This document shows, one piece after another, positions 6,910 to 16,451 of a DNA stretch of 34,254 nucleotides. The translations under genes were made by a program, and so were the position numbers. The stretch is taken from positions 1 through 34,254 of the forward strand of contig CANLCU010000009.1 in the NCBI GenBank assembly GCA_947489135.1, in the 5' to 3' direction. The stretch's first letter is position 1. The number at the start of each line of letters is the position of its first letter. The notes beneath the pieces were generated by a model. That model made no database searches. It was not told the origin of the DNA and saw only the letters and a program-made list of their open reading frames with translations. The DNA is from Micrococcales bacterium (GTDB taxonomy: Bacteria; Actinomycetota; Actinomycetes; Actinomycetales; Microbacteriaceae).

Positions 6910-8163
6910 ATGACCGTATTCTCAAAGAAGAAACTAGCGGGTGTTCTAGCAGTGGTTACCGCCACAGCACTGGCACTTACTGGTTGCTCAACTCCATCGC
7001 CGTACGCGGCTGGAGATGGTGTACTAAAGATTGGTGGAGTTCTTCCACTAACCGGTTCACTTGCTTTCCTATCACCACCTGAAATTGCTGGTGTTGACTT
7101 GGCTATTGCCGACATCAACGCAGCTGGTGGAGTTCTAGGTCAGCCAGTTGAATGGGAACTAAAGGACTCAAGCGACGGTGACAACCCTGCAATCGCACCT
7201 GCATCAGCAACCGAGCTACTTGACTCAGGTGTTGACGCAATCGTTGGTGCTGCTGCATCAGGTGTTACACGTTTGATCATCGACCAGGTCACAAAGGCTA
7301 AGGTTGTTCAGATTTCAATGTCAAACACTGCTCCTGACCTTTCAACATGGGACGATGGCGGATACTACTTCCGTACAGCTCCAAGCGACCTTCTACAGGG
7401 TGCAATTGTTGGAAACCAGATCGTTGCTGCAGGTAAAGAAAACGTAGCAATCATCTACCAGCAGAGCCCATACGGTGAAGGCCTTGTCGCTAAGGCTAAG
7501 GCAACTCTAGAAGCTGCTGGTGCAACCATCGTTTCAGAGCTATCTTTCCCTGAAGGCGAGTCAAACTTCGACACCATCGTTGACCAGACAGTAGCAGCAG
7601 GCGCTGACTCACTTCTAGTTATTTCATACGATGAGTTCAAGAAGATTGCTCCAGCTCTAGAGAAGAAGGGCTTCCCAGGAAGCGACATCTTCCTAGTTGA
7701 CGGAAACCTAGCTAACTACTCAGATCAGGGCTTCGCGTCTTATCTTGAGGGTGCTAAGGGAACTCTTCCTGGTGGCGAGCTAAACGAAGACCTAAAGGCT
7801 CGTGCATCTGCTCTTTTCCTAGACAACTACGGTGAAGAACTAATTGAGTTCTCATACCTATCTGAGACATACGATGCAGTTATGCTTCTTGCACTTGCTG
7901 CAGAGCAGGCTAAGAACGACTCAGGTGAAGCGATTGCTGCCAACATGATTTCAGTTTCAACCGGTGGCGAGAAGGTAACTAACTTCGCTGATGGTCTAGC
8001 TGCTATCAAGGCTGGTAAAGACATCGACTACGAGGGCTACTCAGGTCCAATCGAGTTCGATGAAAACGGAGACCCAACCGGTGCTTCAATCGGTATCTAC
8101 CAGTACGGCAAAGACGGAAACTACGTGTTCCTAGAAGCTGTTGCTGGTAACTCTGTAGAGTAA
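6910..8163 (+). CDS. Branched-chain amino acid-type ABC transporter substrate-binding lipoprotein
   Basis: MTVFSKKKLAGVLAVVTATALALTGCS lipoprotein signal; LKIGGVLPLTGSLAFLSPPEIAGVDLAIADINAAGGVLG typical of LivK-like SBPs. Start set to 6910 rather than 6862 in the track. Confidence 0.92.
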   Translation: MTVFSKKKLAGVLAVVTATALALTGCSTPSPYAAGDGVLKIGGVLPLTGSLAFLSPPEIAGVDLAIADINAAGGVLGQPVEWELKDSSDGDNPAIAPASATELLDSGVDAIVGAAASGVTRLIIDQVTKAKVVQISMSNTAPDLSTWDDGGYYFRTAPSDLLQGAIVGNQIVAAGKENVAIIYQQSPYGEGLVAKAKATLEAAGATIVSELSFPEGESNFDTIVDQTVAAGADSLLVISYDEFKKIAPALEKKGFPGSDIFLVDGNLANYSDQGFASYLEGAKGTLPGGELNEDLKARASALFLDNYGEELIEFSYLSETYDAVMLLALAAEQAKNDSGEAIAANMISVSTGGEKVTNFADGLAAIKAGKDIDYEGYSGPIEFDENGDPTGASIGIYQYGKDGNYVFLEAVAGNSVE

Positions 8164-8180
8164 CTCGCAATTCAAAACTA

Positions 8181-8218
8181 AAAAGAATCCCCCGAGCAAA
8201 TGCTCGGGGGATTCTTTT
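8181..8218. terminator. Bidirectional rho-independent terminator between convergent genes
   Basis: AAAAGAATCCCCCGAGCA-aa-TGCTCGGGGGATTCTTTT. Confidence 0.9.
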
Positions 8219-8249
8219 GTTTATAGACCTAAAGGCCATTCAAATGTTT

Positions 8250-8981
8250 TTAGAGTTCAGCTAGATTACCTAGATATAGCTCGACCATCTTTGGATCGTT
8301 TAGAAGGTCGCGACCAGTTCCTGTGTATGCATCTTTACCTTGGTCAAGAACATATGCGCGGTCACAAATTTGCAGACAACGACGAGCATTCTGCTCAACC
8401 ATGATCACAGTCACACCGGCAGCATTTACTTCTTTGACTCGAATGAAAGTCTCATCTTGTCTAACAGGTGACAGACCAGCTGAAGGTTCGTCCAGTAGAA
8501 GCACTGATGGGTCAGTCATAAGTGCACGACCCATTGCAACCATCTGACGCTCACCACCGGATAAAGAGCCTGCGCGCTGGTTCTTACGCTTGCCTAGGTC
8601 AGGGAATAGTTCTGTTACAAACTCAAAGCGTTCTTTGAATCGCTTTGGAGTTTGGAATACACCCATCTCGAGGTTCTCTTCAATGGTCAAGCTTGGGAAG
8701 ACGTTGTTTGTTTGTGGAACGAAGGCTACGCCTTTCTCCACTAACTTGTTTGCCTTTAGACCTGTGATGTCTTCACCCTTGAGGAGTACTCGACCAGATC
8801 TAATGTTTACCTGTCCAAACACTGCCTTTAGCAAGGTTGATTTACCTGCACCGTTAGGTCCAATAATTCCAATTAGTTCACCTTGGTAGGCAGTTAGGCT
8901 ACAGCCATTAAGAATGTTGATTCCAGGAAGGTAGCCAGCAACTAGATCTTCAGCGTGTACTACTAATTCGCGACTGCTCAT
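8250..8981 (-). CDS. livF: Branched-chain amino acid-type ABC transporter ATP-binding protein (LivF-like)
   Basis: Walker A GPNGAGKST, signature LSGGERQMVAMGRALM, Walker B VLLLDEPSAGLSP. Confidence 0.9.
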   Translation of the reverse strand: MSSRELVVHAEDLVAGYLPGINILNGCSLTAYQGELIGIIGPNGAGKSTLLKAVFGQVNIRSGRVLLKGEDITGLKANKLVEKGVAFVPQTNNVFPSLTIEENLEMGVFQTPKRFKERFEFVTELFPDLGKRKNQRAGSLSGGERQMVAMGRALMTDPSVLLLDEPSAGLSPVRQDETFIRVKEVNAAGVTVIMVEQNARRCLQICDRAYVLDQGKDAYTGTGRDLLNDPKMVELYLGNLAEL

Positions 8982-9871
8982 TTAGTGTCGCCTTTCTTGG
9001 AACGAGTTGATGCAGGCTTTGACATGGTGCCAAGGTCAGTGTCGTGGTGAGCACCTAGGTAAGCATCAATCACAGCTTGGTCTTTCATAACTGTTGATGG
9101 TGGACCTTCGGCAACTACCTTGCCTTCAGCCATGACGATGACCCAGTCACTGATGTGGCGAACCATGTGCATATCGTGCTCAACGAATAGAACTGTTGTG
9201 CCATTAGATTTCAGATCTTTGATGTGATCTAGAAGACTTTGGGTAAGTGCTGGGTTCACACCTGCCATTGGCTCATCAAGCATGATCAGCTTTGGTTCGC
9301 TCATCAGTGCTCTTGCCATCTCTAGAAGTTTTCTCTGACCTCCAGAGAGGCTAGCTGCATAGTCTTCACGCTTTGCATCCAGTTTGAATCTCTTGAGCAA
9401 AGTGTCCGCTACTTCGGTGATTTCCTTTTCGCGACGAATCCAAAGAGGACGAATCAATGAAGTTAGGAAACTTTCACCAGGTTGCTTCTGAGCACCAAGG
9501 CGCATGTTCTCAATGACTGTTAGAAGGCTTAGGGCTTTGGTTAGCTGGAAGGTTCTAATCATTCCTAGGCGAGCAACCTTATAAGGAGACATACCAGCAA
9601 GGTTCTGTCCTTCAAATGACCAGTTACCCTGGTTCGGCTTATCGAAACCAGTTAGCAGGTTAAAGAATGTTGTCTTACCTGCACCGTTAGGACCAATAAG
9701 AGCAGTAATTAAACCTCTTGGGATTTCAACGTGAGCAACATCAACAGCAGTGAGTCCACCAAACTGACGCTTCACACCATCGGCAATAAGAATCGGATCT
9801 ACCTTGCGGCAACCTGGTGCTACTTCACCAATACAGATTTTGTCTATAGACACAGATTTAGAGTTAGACAT
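8978..9871 (-). CDS. livG: Branched-chain amino acid-type ABC transporter ATP-binding protein (LivG-like)
   Basis: GPNGAGKTTFFNLLTGF, LSGGQRKLLEMARALM, LIMLDEPMAGVNP. Start taken at MSNSKSVS (9871) because the 9925 start runs into livM. Confidence 0.88.
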   Translation of the reverse strand: MSNSKSVSIDKICIGEVAPGCRKVDPILIADGVKRQFGGLTAVDVAHVEIPRGLITALIGPNGAGKTTFFNLLTGFDKPNQGNWSFEGQNLAGMSPYKVARLGMIRTFQLTKALSLLTVIENMRLGAQKQPGESFLTSLIRPLWIRREKEITEVADTLLKRFKLDAKREDYAASLSGGQRKLLEMARALMSEPKLIMLDEPMAGVNPALTQSLLDHIKDLKSNGTTVLFVEHDMHMVRHISDWVIVMAEGKVVAEGPPSTVMKDQAVIDAYLGAHHDTDLGTMSKPASTRSKKGDTK

Positions 9872-10847
9872 TGAACTGGGTCTCCCTCTTGTTTCCAAAC
9901 AGACCCTGCGGTCTAAAGATGACAAGCAGCATCAGTGATAGACCGATGAGTAGCAAACGAATCTGAGCTATGTCTGGCTGAGTTAGGAATGGCAGTAAGC
10001 CAAGCTCTACTAATCCACCCATGATGCCCTGAGTGATGCTAATCAATGCGATGAAGATCATTCCACCTGCAATAGGACCAAGGATTGTTGCAGCTCCACC
10101 CAAGAGTAGAACTGACCAAATAGTGAATGTGAAGTTTGTAGTCCAAACCTGAGGCTGAACGTTTGAAAGGTTGAGCACGAAGATCATTCCACCGATGCTA
10201 GCGAACACACCACCAATCATCAGAGCCTGCAGCTTATAGAAGAAGACGTTCTTACCAAGGCTTCTAACAGCATCTTCGTCTTCACGGATACCTTTTAGTA
10301 CTCGACCCCAAGGTGAGCGCATAAGAAGACGCAAGATTAGAGCACCGATAATTACAGCACCCCAACCAACCATAAACACGTATAGCTGATCTGCTCGGTA
10401 TGAAACAAAGCCGAAGTTGTAGTTACCTTCTGGAATAGGGTTTAGTGCCCAGAATTCAGCACCAAACTGGCTCAGTCCGTTAGAACCACCAGTGACCTTA
10501 GAGAAACCAATAGTTGTCATGAAGTATCTGAATACTTCAGCTGTAGCAATCGTCACAATAGCTAGGTAGTCAGCACGAAGTCTCAGGGTTGGGATACCTA
10601 GAATCAAAGCAAAGATGATCGAACAAAGAAGACCCATAAGAACTGCCAAGAACAACGGCAGCTTCAAGGTGTCGATGCTGATAACCATTCCGTAAGCTCC
10701 AACAGCTGCGAAAGCAGCCTGCCCGAAGTTCAGAAGACCTGTGAAGCCGAAGTGCACTGCCAACCCTAAAGCACAAAGCACGAAGGTGATTGTGGTTGGA
10801 CTCAGCATTTCGCCTAAGGCGAGTTTCAATATGTTCAGAATGTCCAT
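9864..10847 (-). CDS. livM: Branched-chain amino acid-type ABC transporter permease (LivM-like)
   Basis: Polytopic; LRADYLAIVTIATAEVFRYFMTT and TGGSNGL motifs typical of LivM. Confidence 0.9.
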   Translation of the reverse strand: MDILNILKLALGEMLSPTTITFVLCALGLAVHFGFTGLLNFGQAAFAAVGAYGMVISIDTLKLPLFLAVLMGLLCSIIFALILGIPTLRLRADYLAIVTIATAEVFRYFMTTIGFSKVTGGSNGLSQFGAEFWALNPIPEGNYNFGFVSYRADQLYVFMVGWGAVIIGALILRLLMRSPWGRVLKGIREDEDAVRSLGKNVFFYKLQALMIGGVFASIGGMIFVLNLSNVQPQVWTTNFTFTIWSVLLLGGAATILGPIAGGMIFIALISITQGIMGGLVELGLLPFLTQPDIAQIRLLLIGLSLMLLVIFRPQGLFGNKRETQFNV

Positions 10848-10851
10848 TTAC

Positions 10852-12156
10852 CTATCCGATTCTCTGCTTTTTGCCTAGAACACCCTGAGGGCGAACAAGC
10901 AAGACAACGATGAGGATGATTAGAGCCGCTGCATACTTCAAGTCAATTGGGATGAACAGAGCTGATAGCTCCACAACAAAACCGATGATCATTGCACCTA
11001 CGGTTGCTCCAAGTGCCTTACCAAGACCACCTAGAGTAACGGCTGCAAACAAGAGGAGAAGAATTTGTGCACCTAGGAGGTAGTTGGCTTGGAACTGAAG
11101 TCCATAGAGGATACCGGCAAGACCGGTAAGGGCTCCAGCCATTACCCATACGATTCTGATGATGCGCTCCACGTTGATACCGGTGGCTGCTGCAAGAGAT
11201 GCGTTATCTGAAACAGCACGAGCAGCTTTACCGATTCTGGTTCTGGTTAAGAACCAAGCAACAAAGGCAAGGGCAACAACGCTTAGTCCCATTGACACCA
11301 GCGATGAGCTTGTTGTGTTAATTGGGCCTAGAACAACCAATTCGTATTCGCTAGACAGAACCTTGGTATCACCTTGGAAGAAGAGAATGTAGAGCTGGCG
11401 CAGCATTATGGATAGACCGATTGAAACAATCATGATCTGGTTTAGCCCCAGTCTTCGCTTTCGAAGAGGTTTCCATAAAGCAGAGTCTTGAAGCCAACCG
11501 AAACCGGCACTCAACACAATTGTTATGGCAGCTGCAACTAGAAGAGGCAACTTCAGTTCAACGTGGAATAGCCAGGTGAACAATGCACCAAAGGTAACCA
11601 TCTCACCGTGAGCGAAGTTATTAAGTCCCGTGGTTCCGAAGATCAATGAGATACCGATAGCAGCAACTGCTAGGAGAAGACCAAGGTTTAGACCAGCAAA
11701 GAGTCGAATGATTATCTGATCACCAATAGGTTGAATCACTCTGGTGTCTTTACCTAGAGGAAAGAGAACAGCAGCGGTGTTTGTGACAGTTAGGTTGGCT
11801 TCACGAATATTGGCTTCAGGATCGCGAAGGCCAACTCCTTTAGGCAAGGATTCAAGCAGAATCTCTACTTGGTAGATGCCTTTCTTTTGTACTTCTAGAA
11901 GCCATTTACCTTCAGAGTTTGATGTTGCAATCTCATCTATGCCGTTACCGGTGATTCGGAACTCAACGCCTTCAACCGGCTTCTTTTCGTTCTTAACAGT
12001 TCCTGTGATGATCAGTGCTGAGCCATCAGTTTGGGCAGCTGAAGCCTGAGAAAGGATTGGGGCACCAAAGATTGAGATGAGTATGGTGAACGCAGCTAAG
12101 AGACGACCGAATCGACCCATTACAGCTCTGAGGGCGATGTCCAAACCAACCTCCAT
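10852..12156 (-). CDS. livH: Branched-chain amino acid-type ABC transporter permease (LivH-like) with N-terminal signal peptide and extracytoplasmic beta-rich domain
   Basis: C-terminal permease GLNLGLLLAVAAIGISLIFGTTGLNNFAHGEMVTFGA; N-terminal GTVKNEKKPVEGVEFRITGNGIDEIATSNSEGKWLLEV resembles carboxypeptidase-regulatory/CNA-B-like repeats. True start may be MGRFGR at 12120. Confidence 0.88.
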   Translation of the reverse strand: MEVGLDIALRAVMGRFGRLLAAFTILISIFGAPILSQASAAQTDGSALIITGTVKNEKKPVEGVEFRITGNGIDEIATSNSEGKWLLEVQKKGIYQVEILLESLPKGVGLRDPEANIREANLTVTNTAAVLFPLGKDTRVIQPIGDQIIIRLFAGLNLGLLLAVAAIGISLIFGTTGLNNFAHGEMVTFGALFTWLFHVELKLPLLVAAAITIVLSAGFGWLQDSALWKPLRKRRLGLNQIMIVSIGLSIMLRQLYILFFQGDTKVLSSEYELVVLGPINTTSSSLVSMGLSVVALAFVAWFLTRTRIGKAARAVSDNASLAAATGINVERIIRIVWVMAGALTGLAGILYGLQFQANYLLGAQILLLLFAAVTLGGLGKALGATVGAMIIGFVVELSALFIPIDLKYAAALIILIVVLLVRPQGVLGKKQRIG

Positions 12157-12326
12157 TTTTATCAGCGCATGTCGCGCTTCTTTTCACTATCCCTTGAGAT
12201 TACCCGAAAAACCCGCATTAGATTGGCCTGTAATAAGAAAGAGACAGAGCTAAACCCCTTACTGCAAGGGAAAACCTTGTCATCTAAGCCCTAAACACAA
12301 CGCATCTGCCAAATACCATTGGTCTA

Positions 12327-15300
12327 GTGAACATCCAGAAGATTACCTACCCGCAAGACCTGCCGGTTAGTGCTCGCCGTAGCGAGATTCTGGAGGCCAT
12401 AAAGGACAACCAGGTGGTTGTTATAGCAGGAGCCACAGGTTCAGGTAAGACCACCCAGATTCCTAAGATGTGTCTTGAGTTGGGGAGAAGCAGCATTGCT
12501 CATACTCAACCAAGAAGAATTGCAGCCAGGGCTGTAGCGGAGCGAATTGCAGAAGAACTAAAGGTAGATCTTGGAGATCTAGTTGGCTACCAAGTTCGTT
12601 TCACTGACAAAGCAGGACCTAAGACCAAGGTCAAGGTGATGACCGATGGAATCTTGCTAAATGCTATGCAAAGAAACAGGAAACTTGAGCAATACGACAC
12701 CATCATCATTGATGAGGCTCACGAGAGAAGTCTTAACATCGACTTCCTGCTTGGCTACATAAAACAACTTCTTCCTAAGCGACCAGACCTTAAAGTAATC
12801 ATCACCTCAGCAACTATTGACCCTGAGTCATTTAGTAAGCACTTCAATGATGCTCCCATCATTGAAGTCTCTGGAAGAACATTTCCAATTGAAGTCAGGT
12901 ATCGTCCAATCAATCAGGATGAAGAAGACAATCCAGATCCAGATGCCAGCACAACTGCTAGAGATTACATCGACGGCATCTTGAGTGCTCTAGATGAACT
13001 AGCTACAGAACCTAAAGGTGATGTTCTTGTATTCCTCTCAGGTGAATCAGAAATCAAGGATGCTCAAGAAGCTATTCAAGGAAGAATCACTTCTGGTTCT
13101 CTAGGTAAAGGAACTGAAGTACTCCCTTTATATGGAAGGTTGTCTTCTGCTGAACAACACAGAGTATTTGAAACAAGCAAGCTTGCAGGACTGCAAAGAA
13201 GGATCATTCTGGCAACTAACGTTGCTGAAACGTCTCTTACTATTCCAAACATCAAGTATGTAATTGATGCTGGAACTGCTCGTATCTCTAGATATTCACC
13301 TGCAGCTAAAGTTCAACGACTTCCTATTGAAGCTATCTCTAAGGCAAGTGCTAACCAGAGAGCAGGTCGTGCTGGTAGAACTAGCCCAGGTGTTGTAATC
13401 CGCCTGTATTCAGAAGATGAGTATGAAGCTAAATCGGAATTCACGGATCCGGAGATTCTAAGAACCAACCTTGCATCTGTAATCCTTCAAGCAGCTCAAC
13501 TAGACCTTGGTGAGATAACAAAGTTCCCTTTCCTTCAAGCCCCTGAGCAAAGGGGAGTCAAAGACGGCCTTGCTCTTCTAGGGGAACTTGGTTGTCTGAA
13601 AGACCCGAAGAATAAGGTAGTTGAGCTGACTGCTGTTGGTAAGGACTTGGCTAGACTGCCTATCGAACCTCGCTTCGGTCGCATGCTGTTGGAATCGAAG
13701 AAGCACGACCTAGTTCGTGAAGTGATGATCATTGTTGCTGGTCTTACTATTCAAGACCCTAGAGAACGACCAGTAATCAAGAGACCTCAAGCAGATCAAG
13801 CTCATGCCAGGTTTACCGATGTGACCAGTGATTTTCTCACTCTTCTGAATCTATGGAACTACATAGAACAGAAACAGAAGTCTCTATCTTCTTCTGCATT
13901 TAGAAGACTCTGCAAAGCAGAGTTTTTGAACTACCTAAGAGTTAGAGAGTGGCAAGACTTAGTTAGACAGATTACGTCTATCGCTAAACCTCTTGGACTA
14001 ATTCCAGGGATTGCTAAATCGGATCCTGATGGCATTCATAAGAGCTTGCTTTCTGGTTTGTTATCTCAGATTGGTTTGAAACAACTAAGCGATAAGAAAG
14101 CAGGGGACTTAGTAAAAAAGAGTGACAAGCCAATCAAGACCAGTAATGAATATCTTGGTTCTAATGGCAAGAAGTTTGTTATCTTCCCTGGATCAGCGCT
14201 AGCTAAGAAACCACCTGTTGCTGTTATGAGTGCGGAACTAGTTGAAACCAGCAGAGTCTTTGCACGCATGAATGCTGCTATCAATCCTGAGTGGGCTGAG
14301 AATCTGGCTGGAGATTTAGTAAAGCGAAGCTTCAGTGAACCGCACTGGGAGAAATCGCAAGGATCAGTAGTTGCTTACGAGCGAGTAATGCTCTTTGGAG
14401 TTCCTATCGTCGTCTCAAGAAGAATGCAGTATTCAAGACTAGACATGAAACTCTGCAGAGAACTGTTTATTAGACATGCTCTAGTTCAAGGTGAATGGGA
14501 CTCCAAGCAAGCCTTCGATAGAGAGAACAAAGAGTTACTAAAGCGCTTAGAAGAACTTGCTGAGAATTCTAAGAAGCCTCTCTATGCTCCGGATGATGAA
14601 GATGTCTTCCGCTTCTACCAAACAAGAATTCCTCAAGAGGTTGTATCAACCAGAAGCTTTGAAGGTTGGTGGAAAAAAGCTCAGAGAGAAACCCCAGCTC
14701 TTCTAACCATGACTAGAGAAGATCTGCTTCCTCAAGAAACCACTGAACGTATCGAGATTCCAGATAGCTGGACCTTCGGAGAAGATACCTACAAGCTTGA
14801 ATACAAGTACCAGCCAGGCGAGATTGAAGATGGGCTGACAGTAGTTCTTCCTATTGAAGATCTGCCAACAGTATCTAGAGATGCCTTTGACTGGCTAGTT
14901 CCCCAGCTAAGGAAAGACCTAATCTCTGAACTGATTAGAACCCTGCCTAAAAACATTAGGAAGTATGTAGTTCCAGCAGCTGACTGGGCTAACAAGGCAC
15001 TGGCCACCCTTCCAGAGAACCCAACAGAACCACTTCTTGATACCTTGGCCAAGACACTTAGGACACTCAGCGGAAACCACATGACAGGTGCTGATTTCAA
15101 GTTAGAAGAACTGCCAGTCTCACTACGCATCACCTACAAGCTCATTGCTGAAAACAAAGAGGTTAAAGGTGTGAGCCTTGATATAGATGAACTAAAACAA
15201 AAGTTTGATCCTGCCTTCGTGAAACACAGGCCAGGTATGGCTAAAGTCCTAACTCCTAACGTAGATGCATTGAAGTTGAAACAGAAGTTTGTATCTGAAG

Positions 15301-15965
15301 TAGTGGCTTTAGTGAAAGCTCCCGTTGCTCAGGTAACTGAAGAACTTACTAAAGAGGAGAAGCTAGCAATTGTTTCGGTTGGCTATAGGAACATCGCTGC
15401 TTTTGTTGATGACGTGATTCTTGCTCTCATCCAAGGTGAGGTAGAGAATCAAACAAGTGCCAACCTAAACGCTCAAGAGATCAGTTCTAAGGTTTCAACT
15501 CAGGTTATTGAAGAGTGCAGAAATTGCATGAACTTAGTTTCTGAGATTGCTGTTATCTCACGAGATGCAAGCAAAGCCATCTCTAACATTCAAGACATCT
15601 CTTTGTTGTTTGTATTGGCTAACCAGAAGAAGCATCTTGCTCAGCTAATGACAAACAAACTAATCAGCACAACAACAATTCAGAGATTCGATCGTCTTCC
15701 TGTTTATCTCCAAGCAAACAAGATGCGAACAGCCAAGTTATTAGAAGATGTTGAAAGAGATAGACGACTAGAGATTGAACTCAATCAAGCGATTCTCTTG
15801 TTTGAGAATGCAGGTGGAGCAATCCCACTTAAAGATGGAATGCCAGAAAACATTGTTAATGCCAGATGGGCACTAGAAGAATTCAGAGTGAGCTTATTTG
15901 CTCAAAGCCTTGGAACTAAAGAACCAGTATCTCTAGAGAGAATCAAGAAGATTCTAAATTCTTAG
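12327..15965 (+). CDS. hrpA: ATP-dependent RNA helicase HrpA
   Basis: GATGSGKTTQIPKMCLELG, DEAH box, QRAGRAGRTSPGVVIRLYSE, DUF3418-like C-terminal region; GTG start. Confidence 0.95.
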   Translation: MNIQKITYPQDLPVSARRSEILEAIKDNQVVVIAGATGSGKTTQIPKMCLELGRSSIAHTQPRRIAARAVAERIAEELKVDLGDLVGYQVRFTDKAGPKTKVKVMTDGILLNAMQRNRKLEQYDTIIIDEAHERSLNIDFLLGYIKQLLPKRPDLKVIITSATIDPESFSKHFNDAPIIEVSGRTFPIEVRYRPINQDEEDNPDPDASTTARDYIDGILSALDELATEPKGDVLVFLSGESEIKDAQEAIQGRITSGSLGKGTEVLPLYGRLSSAEQHRVFETSKLAGLQRRIILATNVAETSLTIPNIKYVIDAGTARISRYSPAAKVQRLPIEAISKASANQRAGRAGRTSPGVVIRLYSEDEYEAKSEFTDPEILRTNLASVILQAAQLDLGEITKFPFLQAPEQRGVKDGLALLGELGCLKDPKNKVVELTAVGKDLARLPIEPRFGRMLLESKKHDLVREVMIIVAGLTIQDPRERPVIKRPQADQAHARFTDVTSDFLTLLNLWNYIEQKQKSLSSSAFRRLCKAEFLNYLRVREWQDLVRQITSIAKPLGLIPGIAKSDPDGIHKSLLSGLLSQIGLKQLSDKKAGDLVKKSDKPIKTSNEYLGSNGKKFVIFPGSALAKKPPVAVMSAELVETSRVFARMNAAINPEWAENLAGDLVKRSFSEPHWEKSQGSVVAYERVMLFGVPIVVSRRMQYSRLDMKLCRELFIRHALVQGEWDSKQAFDRENKELLKRLEELAENSKKPLYAPDDEDVFRFYQTRIPQEVVSTRSFEGWWKKAQRETPALLTMTREDLLPQETTERIEIPDSWTFGEDTYKLEYKYQPGEIEDGLTVVLPIEDLPTVSRDAFDWLVPQLRKDLISELIRTLPKNIRKYVVPAADWANKALATLPENPTEPLLDTLAKTLRTLSGNHMTGADFKLEELPVSLRITYKLIAENKEVKGVSLDIDELKQKFDPAFVKHRPGMAKVLTPNVDALKLKQKFVSEVVALVKAPVAQVTEELTKEEKLAIVSVGYRNIAAFVDDVILALIQGEVENQTSANLNAQEISSKVSTQVIEECRNCMNLVSEIAVISRDASKAISNIQDISLLFVLANQKKHLAQLMTNKLISTTTIQRFDRLPVYLQANKMRTAKLLEDVERDRRLEIELNQAILLFENAGGAIPLKDGMPENIVNARWALEEFRVSLFAQSLGTKEPVSLERIKKILNS

Positions 15966-16423
15966 TCAAACCAAGTTGTTGGTGAGCCAAGAGAAACAAG
16001 CAATACAAACAGTGCTGTAAGTCCAACAACAATCACAAGCACCAAAGTAATTGGTCTTGCTATGAACCAGCGGAATACACGATCAATAAAGCCCTTATCT
16101 CTTGGGTCATCAGAAGTAGTTGTTCTCCATGCACCTTCAAGAGAACCATTCTTCTTCACTGCCATTTCAAAAGGAATGGTTGCGAAAGGAACTATCGCTA
16201 GAGCTACAGCTAGAGCAGTCTTTCCAAAACCCCATCTCTGGTTCACACCAGTAAGAGCTGCTGTTACTGCGTACCCCAAGAACACTGCTCCGTGGATGCT
16301 TCCGGCAATAGCTACGGTTAGCGGATCTAGCCCTACTGCTCTAGCAATAAGAGCAGAGATAAGCAGTGTCCAGGTAACGGCTTCTGCTTTAGCGAATGTG
16401 TTGAATAGTTTCTTAGGGCTCAT
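15962..16423 (-). CDS. DUF3817-type integral membrane protein
   Basis: KAEAVTWTLLISALIARAVGLDPLTVAIAGSIHGAVFLGYAV typical of DUF3817; overlaps the 3' end of hrpA. Confidence 0.8.
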   Translation of the reverse strand: MSPKKLFNTFAKAEAVTWTLLISALIARAVGLDPLTVAIAGSIHGAVFLGYAVTAALTGVNQRWGFGKTALAVALAIVPFATIPFEMAVKKNGSLEGAWRTTTSDDPRDKGFIDRVFRWFIARPITLVLVIVVGLTALFVLLVSLGSPTTWFD

Positions 16424-16451
16424 GGTTACTTCCTGTTTGGGTACCTATCTA

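Noticed and set aside
14789-15133. 114-aa minus-strand ORF inside hrpA
   Set aside because: Antisense to a well-supported helicase gene; composition consistent with a chance ORF.
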